Assembly: GCA_018398585.1 (NCBI GenBank)
Contig: JAGTTD010000018.1
Location: 3,045,501-3,109,500 of the forward strand
DNA: 64,000 nucleotides
Source: Simmondsia chinensis
Lineage: Eukaryota; Streptophyta; Magnoliopsida; Caryophyllales; Simmondsiaceae
Direction: 5' to 3'
Of this stretch, positions 31,901 through 42,599 are shown in pieces. How positions within the stretch are numbered: position 1 is the first letter of the stretch; each line of letters begins with the position of its first letter. Below the pieces are notes generated by a model, which was not told the DNA's origin, made no database searches, and saw nothing but the letters and a program-made list of their open reading frames with translations. A program made the translations under genes and the position numbers.

Positions 31901-32457
31901 GCAGACCAACTACGCATAAATTTCAAGTGAAACAAGTGCAAAAGAAATGACAATTTGGAGAATGCGCTACAGCCTGGATATAGTTCTTCATTAGAAGCTT
32001 CCAATATCTTCTTATACTTGGCTTTCTCCTCAGGAGATTGGTTGGGTTGTTCAAGAGGAACTTGGTCCGACCAATCATGTTCATCAGACAAATGGAGTTG
32101 ACTTGTGGAGGGAGGAATATCAACTCCGATACTTTCTCGTAGTAATCCACCAATATCATCTCGACCTATGGCCCTTCCCTCATTATAATTGGTAGATGTT
32201 TGACTATTGCATCTCAATTGTTGAACAATATCTTCTTTTCCATGAAAAATCCATTGCTTATACTTTGGCCAAAAACCCTTAAAAAGGATATGATATTCCA
32301 CATCTTCTAATGAGAACCATTTGGCTACTTTGCATTTATTACATGGACATCGAGTTTTTCCTTCTATAAGGTTTTCTTTAGCCAACTTAATAAATTCAAT
32401 GACACCATCAATATAAGCTTGACTAATCCTTGGTTGCGTGATCCAACTCGTATCCAT
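28980..32457 (-). CDS. TNP2-type CACTA transposase, with one 5-bp frameshifting duplication
   Basis: Four inferred exons: 32457-30116, 30026-29727, 29652-29544 and 29464-28980. Domains in order: Transpos_assoc (residues about 1-75, MDTSWI...CPCNKCK), Transposase_21/TNP2 core (about 195-560: KIHACPNNCMLYW, MRWHEIDRLKDGKLRHPAD, LGLASDGFNP, PCNLPPWLCM, GPGLDIDVYLQPL, MWTINDFPAYAML), DUF4218 (about 690-830, HLLIHLVEEAKLGGPV) and DUF4216 in exon 4 (DIYELDYYESYKVVIFRCNW). The start at 32457 was chosen because MDTSWI begins the conserved part. In exon 4, three ATCTC-type units at 29081-29097 put the last 35 or so codons out of frame. With one unit fewer the exons sum to 3,231 nt (1,076 codons plus a stop), so the shift is a recent 5-bp duplication. 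Family role: cutting and joining CACTA ends. It may be functional or disabled, since only the end of DUF4216 is affected. Confidence 0.88.
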
Positions 32458-33074
32458 ATCTCTAAATATTAAGTAGTGCAATCAAATTACCTAAAAATTG
32501 AAAAAAGATAGAGTTCATAAGATAAATATTTAATCAACCAATCAAAATATATACAAATACCAAAATAAATAATTAATGGGACTTAGGAGAAGTTAGAAAT
32601 TAAAGTAAGATACATGAGTTCTTTATAATCAATTTTAATCCTCTAATGTAAAGGATCCATCTAAACAAGGGATATAGCAACAAAGTTTTATTTTTTCAAT
32701 TTTAAAAATTATGAAATCGATATCTAATCTCCCTGACATTAACAAAGAGAACTCACAAGTGCCACCGACACATAATTTTAAACATCAATCAAACACAGTA
32801 ACACAAGAATTTCGTCAAAACAACAATCTTTTGTATTAATCAATTCAAATGATGAGATGCAACGATAGAATCATTCGAACCATAGCATTAAGGATGAGCA
32901 TGAAGCAGGGGAAAGTGTGAAACGGCGATAATACAAAACTATAATACAACTACTTCAACCAACTCAAATGATATAACACCTGTAGAAGAATAGGCAGTCC
33001 AATAAAAATAAAAACCGAAACTAGGGCAAGGACATCACATACTAACAACAAAGCAAGAGCAACTGTGAAATCGG

Positions 33075-33260
33075 AAGGTGAGGGTGAGAGACAAACGCTG
33101 GCGGCGCCGGTGAGAAGCGAACAGGCGACGTGGTTGGAAATCGGGAGGTGAGGGTGAGAGACGAACGTGGCGGCGAGGGTGAGGGTGAGAGACGAGGGTT
33201 AGGGTTGCGGGAGGTGAGGGTGAGAGACGACGGTGACGAGCGTGACCGAATGAGGGTTAG
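33075..33260. repeat. GAGGGTGAGAGACGA-rich tract in the CACTA 5' region
   Basis: Four or five degenerate copies of GTGAGGGTGAGAGACGA, with GGCGGCG interspersed, form a GC-rich island in otherwise AT-rich DNA. It lies upstream of the transposase exons in transcription order, so it may belong to the 5' leader or promoter. Confidence 0.55.
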
Positions 33261-33284
33261 GGTTTGTTGGGGGTATATATACCC

Positions 33285-33447
33285 GACGAGATTCTCGGCG
33301 CTTATAAACGCCGAGAATTTTTGCGTCGTTTAAAATCGCTGAGAATTTTCGACGCTTTGTCTCGACGCATTTAAACGCCGAGATTTCTCGATGTTTGTAT
33401 AAACGCCGATAATTATGCGCCGAGAATTACCCTTTTTTGTTGTAGTG
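33285..33447. promoter_or_regulatory. CACTA right TIR, subterminal repeats and likely promoter side
   Basis: Repeated CGCCGAGAA motifs in both orientations lead into CTTTTTTGTTGTAGTG. Both genes read away from this end, so the common promoter is expected between here and 32457. The GTGAGGGTGAGAGACGA repeats at 33075-33230 form a short G-rich tract next to it. Confidence 0.75.
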
Positions 33448-34223
33448 TTAATACAGTGAATAATAACGATAATATATACGGGTCATTTCATCATTTAGGT
33501 ACTCGTTAAATTTTTGTTGAGCCAATATTATATACATAAAAATTATGTATTATTTTTTGGATGAAAACATAAATGGTGAAAGTTTTCAAAAATGATATCA
33601 TGCACAGTAAGGGCAACATACTTTACAAAAACGACTAAGAAGAAAAGTATTATTTAGAAAAGGACCATAAAAAAGATCAACTATTTATAAGTGACCAGGA
33701 CAATTAATTTTAAAATAACATGACAACCAAAAAGAATATGTGGTAGATGGCGTGACAAGCAAAAATATGACACATACAATGTCATGATGAAGTTAATATA
33801 CTTATTTTAAATTTTATTAAAATTTTAAATTGTTGTTGTTGTTGTTGGTTTTAATATAATAATTTTTAAAATACAAATTAACTGTACTTCCGTAAAAAAA
33901 AAAAAAAAAAAACTATTGCTAACTGGACGTACGCTGTTATAAACAGCGTACGTTGAACGGCTACAGTAAATGGTGTCATTTTGGTAAATGTTTTTTAAAG
34001 TATGCTATTTTGATAATTATTTTTTAAAACTATGCCAATTGAGTAAAAAAATCATTTAAGTTAGGCTTATTTTTGGTTTTCAACTGCTGAAATCATCAAT
34101 AGAGCAGTAGCAGCTCTTCCACTAATAAATGGAATTATTGAGCTTGTACCCTCCGTACGCATTGTGGGGGGTCACTTCATTATCAACCCTTTGAAATTTG
34201 TACTATATTACAAGTAATACTAT

Positions 34224-35306
34224 GAATTTTTTACCAAACTGACATACTTTTAAAAAAATTTATCAAAATGATACACTTTTAAAAATATTTATCAAATTGG
34301 CACACTTTACTGTAGCAGTTTAAAATGGCGTACGTTGATAAATTTTTTTTTTTTTTCAAATGGGGGGACGGCGTTTGAAACGGCATCCCCCCATCCAATT
34401 TTTTATTTTATTTTATTTTATTTTAATATTATTAATATTTTTTATTTTTTAAAAATGAGTTAGATATGGATACTCAAACTATTTGTAGGTACTTTTACTT
34501 CTTTATAATGTGTGTCAACACATAAATTATGTATGTCGACACACACTTAACGAACTCAAAATTACTACTTAAGTACTCAAAATTCTTTTAGGTACTCTTA
34601 CTTCTTTATGGTATGTGTCGACACATAAATTATGTGTGTCGACACACACTTAACGTACTCAAAATTACCACAAATACTCAAAATCACTGCCCAACTACTC
34701 AATTTTTTTTTTTTTGTTACTCTTATTTTCTTTATAGTGTGTGTCGACATATAAATTACGTGTGTTGACACACATTTCACTTACTTAAATTCACCACCAA
34801 TATATTTAAAATCACTACCTAAATACTTAAAATTCTTTTAGGTATTCGTATATCTTTATGGTGTGTGTCGGTACATATTTAACGTACTCAAATTCACTAC
34901 CAATGTACTTAAAATCACTACCTAAGTACTCAAAATTCTTTTAGGTATTCTTATATTGGTGCTGAATTTGAGTACGTTAAATATATGTCAACACATATTA
35001 TAAAAAAGTAAGAGTACATAAAAGAATTTTGAGTACTTAAATATTAATTTTAAATACCCTTATTTAACCCATCTAAAAAACTAAATAATATTAATAATAT
35101 TAAAATTTAAAAAAAAAAAAAAAAGGATTGGATTGAAACGGCGTCCCCCCATTTGAAAAAAAAATTTTTTTTTTATCAACGTACGCCGTTTTAAACGGCG
35201 TACGTTGATAATGCTACAGTAAAGTGTGCCAATTTGGTAAATATTTTTAAAACTGTGCCATTTTGGTAAATTTTTTTCGAAAGTGTGCCAGTTTGGTAAT
35301 TTATTC
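34224..35306. mobile_element. Foldback Mutator-like element (family M) with perfect 9-bp TSD
   Basis: TSD TAATACTAT at 34215-34223 and 35307-35315. Termini are GAATTTTTTACCAAACTG and the inverse of GTTTGGTAATTTATTC. Arms of roughly 250 bp hold the same motifs as the 24676-34067 element (GGCACACTTTACTGTAGC, GCGTACGTTGATAA, a GGGGGGACGGCGT block). The 9-bp TSD places the family with Mutator-like elements. The interior has tandem and inverted units with GTGTCGACACAC palindromes. No ORF with transposase features, so non-autonomous. Confidence 0.85.
34490..34970. repeat. Tandem units of about 100-125 bp with GTCGACAC palindromes
   Basis: Four direct, imperfect units, each holding CTTTATGGTGTGTGTCGACA, ACTTAACGTACTCAAA-like and CTCAAAATTCTTTTAG segments. 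They are followed by a partial unit in the opposite orientation (34962-35045: TTTGAGTACGTTAAATATATG). They form the middle of the foldback element. Confidence 0.7.
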
Positions 35307-35405
35307 TAATACTATCCACTTAATGTACTATGGTACATCCGCGAACTTTTATATTTTGTATAATCTAATTACTTATGAAATGCAAGATAACTTAAAACCC
35401 TTTTT

Positions 35406-36640
35406 TTCCCGATAATTAGCGGCAAGGTCGCTCTAAATAGCAGGCCAGTCGACTAAGCGAGACCTGAGTTCACCTGGAGAAGAACGAGGGCTACAAGAGA
35501 CAACAAAAAAAGCAGGGAAACAATCCAAAACACGTAAAACACGAGTCTCAAACACAACTATTCAAGATATCGAACTACATGATCAACCAAAACTACAGGA
35601 AACTGAATAGATCAAAGTCATTTCCATAGTTCAGATCAAGTCCCAACTGGAGTCTCTCCGCTGGGCACCTAGTGATCAATATCGATCCATCACAGCCTTC
35701 TATGAAGCAAAGCACTCACCATAGGTGGGTCGAAGCCATCAAAATTCAGCCTTAGTCTTTTTTTCATCTCTATTACTCAGCCAGCCTCCTTGATTTTACC
35801 ATCATCAATAATGTTGTCACCCTAATTTGCCCTATTCCTCTTTTTCTTTTTGCCAGGGGTCTTAACAGGTTTCTGCTCACTTCTCCCGGGTGACAAGTCC
35901 GTCAAGAAATCTTGTAGTTCCCGCTTCTCCTTTTCTTTCATCTTGCGCTTCAAAGCTTGCGTACCCCTTTTTGTTGTCTGCATTTACTCGTTTTTCCTTG
36001 GAGTTGTGCTAAGCCCCTCCATAAAAGGCATTGGCACATGGTAATTCCCAGGTATACTGTCCTCTGTATACTGGTGTCTGCACAAGTTAGGGGGTTCAAA
36101 GCCCAGGGGGAACTTAGGGCCAGATGTTGCAGAGTCATTATTACTAGTGGTGTCTCGAGCTTCGTACTCAAGAGGTGATGTTTAAGCATTAGGTTGTACT
36201 CTTTCGGTATTACCATTTTCAATCCATGGAAGAAGAAGAGGGGGATGATGATGTTCTTGAACATCCTGGCGTGGTAATCATGCAACAGGTTGGGGGAAGT
36301 GAGTAACCAATGATGCACTCGGGTAAGAGCATTCCAAGTCCCATTTCCCAAGTTACTGCCCACCGATATGAATAGAAGTCTAGCCCAGCGGTTGCCCAAA
36401 TACACTCAGCCCTTTGCTCCCGCCTTCACTGACTGGCCTAGAAGGGCGAGTTCCAGAATTCTCACAATCACCCAAGACCACCGTCATCTGCTCGAGAAGA
36501 GGTTGAACCCGTGGGGTCTGTCGCGTCAGTGTGGTGCAGTAGCTGTCTCTTGTGACATGGGGGAAAATGAGACCTGCTCCCTTACCAATCTAATCAAGGC
36601 TGCGAGGGCAACAACTCTGGGTAAGTAGTCTAGGATCATC
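35406..36640 (-). mobile_element. L1-derived element: ORF1 C-terminus joined directly to 3' UTR (copy 3)
   Basis: On the minus strand, with frameshifts, peptides include GPKFPLGFEPPNL (the FPPGFEP landmark) at about 36110 and a Lys-rich MKEKEKRELQDFL region with KKKKRNRAN. The end LRLNFDGFDPPMVSALL corresponds to LGLTFDGDESLMVELLAGM of copy 2. A pyrimidine-rich 3' UTR follows and ends CCGCTAATTATCGGGAAAAAAAG at 35406. No ORF2 is present. This is the third instance of the same join. Confidence 0.6.
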
Positions 36641-36731
36641 ACTGAATTACCTTCTCAAATTACAGAAGTAGTTGCTTATGAGTTCTAGTATTTCACAACC
36701 CCTTTTGAAATCAATTTTGAGATAATTGGAA

Positions 36732-36967
36732 AACAACAACAACAACAACAGATCCAGTGTCTCAAAGACTCCAGCATAAACGGGGTTTGGGAGGGGTGGA
36801 TATATGCAGCCTTACCCCTTCAGGGTGTAACCCTACTGAGATGCTGTTTCCGAGGACCCCCAGCCTTATAGGGTTGGCAACACGAGGACTTTCCAGGAGG
36901 TCACCCATCCTGATATTGCTCTCGCCTAAGCACGCTTAATTTCGAAGTTCTAATGGAATCCGGTGCC
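36732..36967 (-). repeat. 5S rRNA-headed SINE, subtype C
   Basis: The minus-strand head begins only at GGCACCGGATTCC (about 26 bases of 5S missing) and continues through AAGCGTGCTTAGGCGAGAG to CTCGTGTTGCCAACCC. A subtype C junction, TATAAGGCTGGGGGTCC, leads into the tail with six TTG repeats. The junction GGGGTCCTCGGAAACAGC matches the LINE lead sequence (GGGGTCCTCAAAAATAGCC), so more LINE sequence is kept than in subtypes A and B. Confidence 0.85.
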
Positions 36968-39408
36968 TTAGATATGTATATGATATAGATATATAATATC
37001 AAAACTATCGTGGTCTTAACCGCACATCATGGTTAAGGATGTCAATAAAGAAACTGATGTGGAAGTTATGCCCACTCTTTTGAGTTGGTCAAAGTTCAGA
37101 ATGGCTTCAATGAGTATGTTAGGAAAGATGCAAGACAATTATGGTTGAACCTTCCTATCGTTAAGAATGAGACACTATCCTCTATGAGGATCAGGGCACC
37201 CAATGGTGTTTAATTTAGAGGACTTTGAGTATCTTGAGAGTTGGAAGAACATGCAAAAGTGAGCGGCTGAGTGTCAATGGACCACATGAGAATAGTTGTT
37301 CCTCTTATTACTCTACACTATGGTGTTGGGGTCACAGGGTGCTTCTTGTTCAACTTTGTTCTTATGAGGAACTTGAATGTGTCCGCTAATATGAACTTGT
37401 CTATAGGACTATGGGGCAAGTAGGCTCGGTTCGACTTCAAGGATTGGTAAATAATCCTAATTAAGTAATCTAGTAATGAAATCAAATCCTAGAGTGCGTG
37501 ACAAAGGACTAAACATGACCTAAACCACTATAAGAACCCAACTCTTCCCTAGAGATCCTGCGAGGAAGGAAAACATAAGCACTACACAAAACCTTTAAGG
37601 AAATCAATGGCGCCAACCATATAAACTCTGCCTTGGGGGCTTGAATGTAGTCCTACACAAAACGAGCCAAGCACTATTCCCTAATCAAGTAGTCAAGGCA
37701 GCTCAAGGTTACACAGTTGATCCTCTGAGGAATGGGCATCTATATCATGAAGGACAACAACCTATGGCATTCCGGGATGCAAACAATGTTTCCTTCCAAG
37801 ACTAGCAAGGTAACATAGTTGAACAAATGTATGGCCCTAGCTTGCAAAGGGTTAATAAGTATATTCACAATAAGACGTACCTAGACTGCATAGACTAAGG
37901 TTATCTTTTTTTTCTAGGGGGTTTAACATATTCGAGTTTACACTCGTCTCGAGAAAAGATAGCATGTCTTCCTTTGAGATCCTAGAAAGGTTCAATTATT
38001 AGTGTACTAAGCTGCAGAAAATCGGTTCCTTAAAATGAGGCTCTTCCCAAGTTCCTTCATTGGGACTACTATGTGGTGGTACATTAGTCTATCACTCCTA
38101 ACTCCATCTATACCTGTGAACATCCATGTCTCATGTGGCACAAATGGGACAAAAGTCAAGTAATTAGTAGGAGACTTTATCAATCAATTTAGAAGGGACG
38201 GGTTTAGATGTACAATGGCTCTACCTAAAGTGGAATATGCCAAACTGGACCTAAAAGGTTTGGATATAGAATATAAGAAGAAGTTTGAAGGTTCAAACAT
38301 CACTAGTCTTCTTTAGGTAGTAGAACGTGTTGCTAGATATGAAGATGTCTTGAGAGGAGAGAGTTTGAAGAAGAACAATGTACCAACTTATGTCCATGAA
38401 GTCATAGAGGAAGAAGAGGAACCCTTTTATGAAATTGATGTAGCTAACTGTGTTAAGGGACCTTCCATAGTCTAAAACCCCTTTGTGAAAAACGGCACGA
38501 AGTCTAACCAAACCCAAAAATTTTTAAAGGACAGAGTTTATTATAAGTAGCATAAGTCTTTCACTCATTCAACTAATAACTGGGTAATCTTTAGGAAAGT
38601 TGTTCAAGATGCCATTGAGGCTAAGGAGTTGGTCTTTCCTAAGATAGCTCAAATTAGGGTAGATGAAGATTCATTCCTAAGTTATGTCCGGATTAAGATG
38701 ATTGATGATGCTTTTACGGCTGAATAGAAAGCTTTGAATATGACTAACCAGAAGTTTTATGGCAGGTTAGTGATGGAACACCCAACTGATTTGTTGCATG
38801 ACGGTTGCCAATCAGAATTTTGTGAGGCTCAACAAAACAAGAATACTAATTAAGATCCCCTCTTATTAGTGATTACCTTAAGGATGAGTTCGGTAGATGG
38901 AACATAACTAAAATGCACCCTACATACAAGTGCATTGTCTTTAAGAATTTCTTGATCAAGTAGAAAGAGAAATGAACCATCCAACTACTAACATATCCAG
39001 AGGAGCTGGAAATGGGACCCGATTGAGAAGAGGATTGGTAGACGGTCCAAGGAGGAAAATACTGAGTGTAGGAGTTTCCATGAGGCCTCCAAGTTTGACC
39101 ATGTCGTAAAAAAAAAAAATAATAAATACTCATCCAAAACCTTGAGGGGTTTTTAGGGTTGATGTATAATGGCTATGTCCTGTTGTTTATGAAATGAGGA
39201 ATTGCTGCTTCACCTCAAGAATGAGGAATCCCGAGAGAAATCTCTTGTACTTTGCTATTGGGACTAAACCCAACATCCAAAAGGAATTGAAGGGTAAGAT
39301 GCCTCGACCATAAAGTTGTCTGTCATATAGGTTCTGGATTAGCAATGTGTGAAGGAATAATCAGATGAGCTAGAACATCATGAAGACTTTAGGTAACATT
39401 GAGGCTGA
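36968..39408 (+). pseudogene. Ty3/gypsy Tat/Retand-type gag relic
   Basis: A decayed plus-strand gag with many stops. Recognisable peptides are KMRLFPSSFIGTTMWWYISL (about 38035-38090), FINQFRRDGFRCTMALPKVE, YAKLDLKGLDIEYKKKFEG (about 38240), VVERVARYEDVLRGES and HKSFTHSTNNWVIFRKVVQD (about 38560). They follow the Tat-clade gag order: FPSSLTG...EWYLSL, then a FELRKRF-like motif, then the H-N-S-T-S-H-S-T-N-D-C motif that replaces the zinc knuckle. The same element seems to continue at 46860-47455 and 52210-52470. The part before 37950 is less certain. Confidence 0.6.
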
Positions 39409-40032
39409 TGTCACGTTCCTTGGATTCGTGACTCCATTTCGGATAGGACTTGGAACATAAATTGATAAATTGAGTTGAGAAAGATAGAGTTTGGAGAGTG
39501 TGAGATGAGAGATAGAAGTTGAGGTAGATTTTAGATGAGAAAAGAATTAGGGTTTAGGTGAGAGAGAAATAAAAAGACCACTTGAGATGAGAAGAAGAAT
39601 TCATAACTTGAATTCATTCATTTGATTTAATTGTATTGATAGATGATTATTACGATAGTTAATGCCTTCTATTTAGAGAGAAAGCTAGGGAACTACTCTA
39701 GAATATTCTAGAACAACCATTTAGGTGGGAAATAACTACCTATTCAAATATTAGCAGGAAAAGGGAATTATTCAAATATTGGCGGGAAATAACTAAGTAA
39801 AATGCGGGAAAGTGATTTGAATTCAAAAGAACAAATGCGAAAAACGGTTAGAGAATCTTCTAGAGCTTTCTAGATGATACGTGTGCTTGACTTGGATCAC
39901 CGAAGCTAAGAAGGACGCGGACTCGAGCACTTTTGACTCTACCGATGATGGCATTGGCTCTATCGAGTGATGGCAAGCTCATGACGTGCTTCTAGCTGCT
40001 GCGCAGGACACGTCATGGCAAGGGTCGTGACA
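39409..40032 (-). mobile_element. 3' LTR of the gypsy element (624 bp)
   Basis: Plus-strand ends are TGTCACGTTCCTTGG and GGGTCGTGACA, with inverted TGTCACG/CGTGACA termini. A purine tract (GGGGAAGGGAA on the minus strand, 40033-40043) lies directly inside it, as a polypurine tract should. TSD GCTGA (39404-39408) pairs with GCCGA (44228-44232), one mismatch. Confidence 0.85.
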
Positions 40033-40629
40033 TTCCCTTCCCCTTCAGTTTGTCCTTGTCCTTAGGGACGTTATTAACTTCTAACTATTACAATATATTC
40101 ATCCTAATACATGTACTACTAATAGGATACTAAGTACTTAGATTTTTATTTATTACATCATATTATCTACTAAGTACTTAAGTATACTAAGAGTTTCCTA
40201 CCCGATCCCTTGCCTTGCAAACAAATGAAAAGGAGGTAGGTTCATACGAGTGGCACTTCCTGTGCCAATTTTGATCCGAGGAAATCGCTCCCATACCCTT
40301 GCCTTACCCTTGTTCCTCTTGATGTCACACCGTGCGATCTTAGGCTTGAGATGGTGAGCTTGACACAGTTTTTCCTTTGTTCGCTGCGGCTGCGCATCCT
40401 TGGCTGCTTACAGCCAGGGTTCCTTGTGCTTCAGATCACCATGTTGCTGCCGGTCACTTGGCACAGCTGTGCTCAACACTTTGTCTTTTGTCACGGCTGT
40501 GCCTAGGTTTGGTTGAGAGCTGTCAATCACTTGCGATGCTACCGCTATCTTATCCGCGGTTACTTCAGCGATGTCAACCTCGGTGTCTTGTGTGCATTTT
40601 TCCATGGTCATGGCAGTGCTAAGGTCAAG

Positions 40630-41200
40630 AAATGAACATACTTGGTGAATTGGTCTACTACAACAAGAATCACGACTTTCCCTTGAGACCTTGGAAGGCC
40701 CTTAATGAAATCTAAGCTGATGCTAGCCTAGGCCTGCTCTGGCACAGGCAGAGGCTGAAGTAAGCCAGGGTATATGTTCCCCCTTGGTGCGCTGACAAAC
40801 ATCACAGCTGTGCACTTGATCTTGAACACAGTCTTTGAGCCGTGGCCAATAGAACATGCTCTTGATCCTTATCAAAGTGCCAGTCATCCCAAAGTGTCCC
40901 CCCACTAGAGAATCATGAAGGGCTTGCAAGACCTTGGCCCTCATTGCTGCGCCTTCACCCACATAGATGTGCCCCTTGTACCGGATGATTCCTTGTTCAA
41001 GAGAGAACGGAGGCTATCCCTTAGGATCAAGGGCTAACTGGGCAAGGAGTTGGGAGGCTTGGGCATCCCCCTCATAGCTATCACTAACCTCACGCACCCA
41101 AAGTGGAGTGACAGTGGTTAGCTGGGACAGCGTTGCCTGGTCCGGACCTTCACTGTGCTTTGACAAGGCATCTGCGGCACGGTTCTCAGCACCCTTGCAA
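40630..41200 (-). pseudogene. Gypsy integrase relic (HHCC domain and start of catalytic core)
   Basis: HDSLVGGHFGMTGTL...CDVCQRTKG gives the H-H-C-C zinc-binding set at about 40800-40920. DFIKGLPRSQGKVVILVVVD (about 40640-40705) gives the first core Asp. The frame has stops, and the core after VDQFTKYVHFL is replaced by unrelated sequence, so the second D and the E are missing. Non-functional. Confidence 0.8.
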
Positions 41201-41202
41201 TA

Positions 41203-42599
41203 CTAGATACTGTAGCGGAGTCCCATCAACTTGGAGACCCCTTTTTGCTGTAGCCTGGTGCTGATGCGTTGGTCTAGGAGGTGGAGCCAGCTGGAATGAT
41301 CAGTCTTGATGATGAAATAATTGTCTAACAGGTAGTGCCTCCATTTTTGGTAAGCCATGATCACGGCCATGAGCTCCTTTTCATACACAGAGAGGCCCAA
41401 GTGGCATGGGCTGAGTGCCTGGCTGAGATAAGCTAAGGGCCTGCCTCTCTGAGTCATAACGGCCCCAATTCCCACATCCCATGCGTCAGTCTCCAAAACG
41501 AACGATTCGCTAAAGTCTGGCAAGGCTAGCACGGGCGCTGTCATCATAGCTGACTTCAAGGACTCAAAAGCAACTTGAGCGGTATTGTTCCATTGGAAGC
41601 CCGCCTTATTGAGGAGACTAGTTATGGGCTTGCTCATAGTACCGTATCCCTTGATGAACTTTCGGTAGTATCCTGTGAGACCAAGGAACCCACTGAGGCC
41701 TCTATCTTGGCCGCATCTGTGGCCACACTGTCTCATGAGATTATATGCCCTAGGTACTCAACATGGTCCTGTTTGAACGTGCATTTGCTGCGTTTGGCGT
41801 ACAACTTATGGGCACGGAGTGCGTCCAGGACCAAGGTCAAGTGTTTCAAGTGCACCCACATCTCAGGGCTATAAATCAGGATATCATCAAAGAATACCAA
41901 AACGAACTTCCTGAGGAACGGGGCAGAAACCTCGTTCATTAGGGCTTGGAATGTGGCAGGGGAATTTGTAAGCCCAATGGGCATGACACGGAACTCATAA
42001 TGCCCTTGGTGTGTACGGAAGGCTGTCTTGTGGCGATCTTCATCTCTGACTCGGATCTGGTGATAACTGGCCCGAAGGTCTATTTTGGAGAAAAATGCTG
42101 CGCCTTGGAGCTCATCCAAGAGATCATCAATAACCGGAATAGGAAATTTATCCTTGATTGTGATCTGGTTGAGTTGACGGTAAACTACACAAAAGCAGTA
42201 GGTTCCGTCCTTCTTGACCAAAAGGACCGATGAAGCAAAAGGGCTAAGGTGGGGCTGAATAATGGAGGTCTTGAGCATCTGTTCTACTTGCTTTTCAATC
42301 TCATCTTTCTGACTGTGAGGGTACCGGTAGGGCCTATTGTTTACCGGCTTGGCCTCTGACAGCGTAGGGATGCCATGATCATGGGTGCGAGGCGGAGGCA
42401 ACCCTTTGGGAATGTCAAACACATCCTCATAGTGGCGCAACAAGTGCGCTATGTCTGGATGAACCTCTGCTTCAGATTCTTCTACTCCCATGGCCATAAA
42501 GAGATGGCCCAGGACACAGCTTGCTTGCTTCTTCAAGAACCGGGTGATGCCATGCTTAGAAATGGAGTGCAAGGATGCTTGTTCAGCAGTCCTTTGCAA
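41203..42599 (-). pseudogene. Gypsy reverse transcriptase and RNase H
   Basis: RT landmarks: FSKIDLRASYHQIRV (about 42100), FRVMPIGLTNSPATFQALMN, VLVFFDDILIYSPEM (catalytic DD kept, first position F) and YLGHIIS. The RNase H follows after a frameshift at about 41735: FLGLTGYYRKFI, FVLETDAWDVGIGAVMTQ (with D), LSVYEKELMAVIMA (with E) and FIIKTDHSSWLHLLDQ (with D). The two open frames overlap by a few bases at 41733-41736, where one reading frame was broken. Otherwise long open stretches remain, so the element is fairly young. Confidence 0.88.

Larger units (their letters stand above)
25556..33447 (-). mobile_element. CACTA (En/Spm) transposon, 7,892 bp, TSD TTA
   Basis: Starts CACTACAACAAAAAAG and ends CTTTTTTGTTGTAGTG, a perfect 16-bp TIR, with the 3-bp TSD TTA at 25553-25555 and 33448-33450. 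Subterminal regions (25571-25715 and 33285-33430) are packed with CGCCGAGAA/TTCTCGGCG motifs, the probable binding sites of the TNPA-like protein. Two minus-strand genes lie inside: a TNP2-type transposase (28980-32457) and a Transposase_24/TNPA-like gene (26119-28719). Only one small lesion was found in the coding parts, so the insertion looks young or recently active. It sits at the loop/right-arm border of the foldback element. Confidence 0.95.
24676..34067. mobile_element. Foldback Mutator-like element (family M), host of a SINE and a CACTA element
   Basis: The left arm (24676-25268) and right arm (33449-34053) are long inverted repeats. They start GAATTTTTTACCCAATTGGC on the left and the inverse of GCCAATTGAGTAAAAAAATC on the right. 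Inner landmarks include ACCAAAATGGCACCATTTAC and a short palindrome of the type ACGTACGC-GTTT-GCGTACGT. A 10-base match TATTTTTGGT (24666-24675 and 34068-34077) is a candidate TSD, but 14 extra bases lie between the right arm and it. Removing the SINE and the CACTA leaves about 1.3 kb with a loop of about 60 bp. No transposase. A sister with a clean 9-bp TSD lies at 34224-35306. Confidence 0.75.

Noticed and set aside
40408..40611. 67-codon minus-strand frame as a separate protein
   Set aside because: It lies between the integrase break and the 3' LTR of the gypsy element and is best seen as a remnant of that element.
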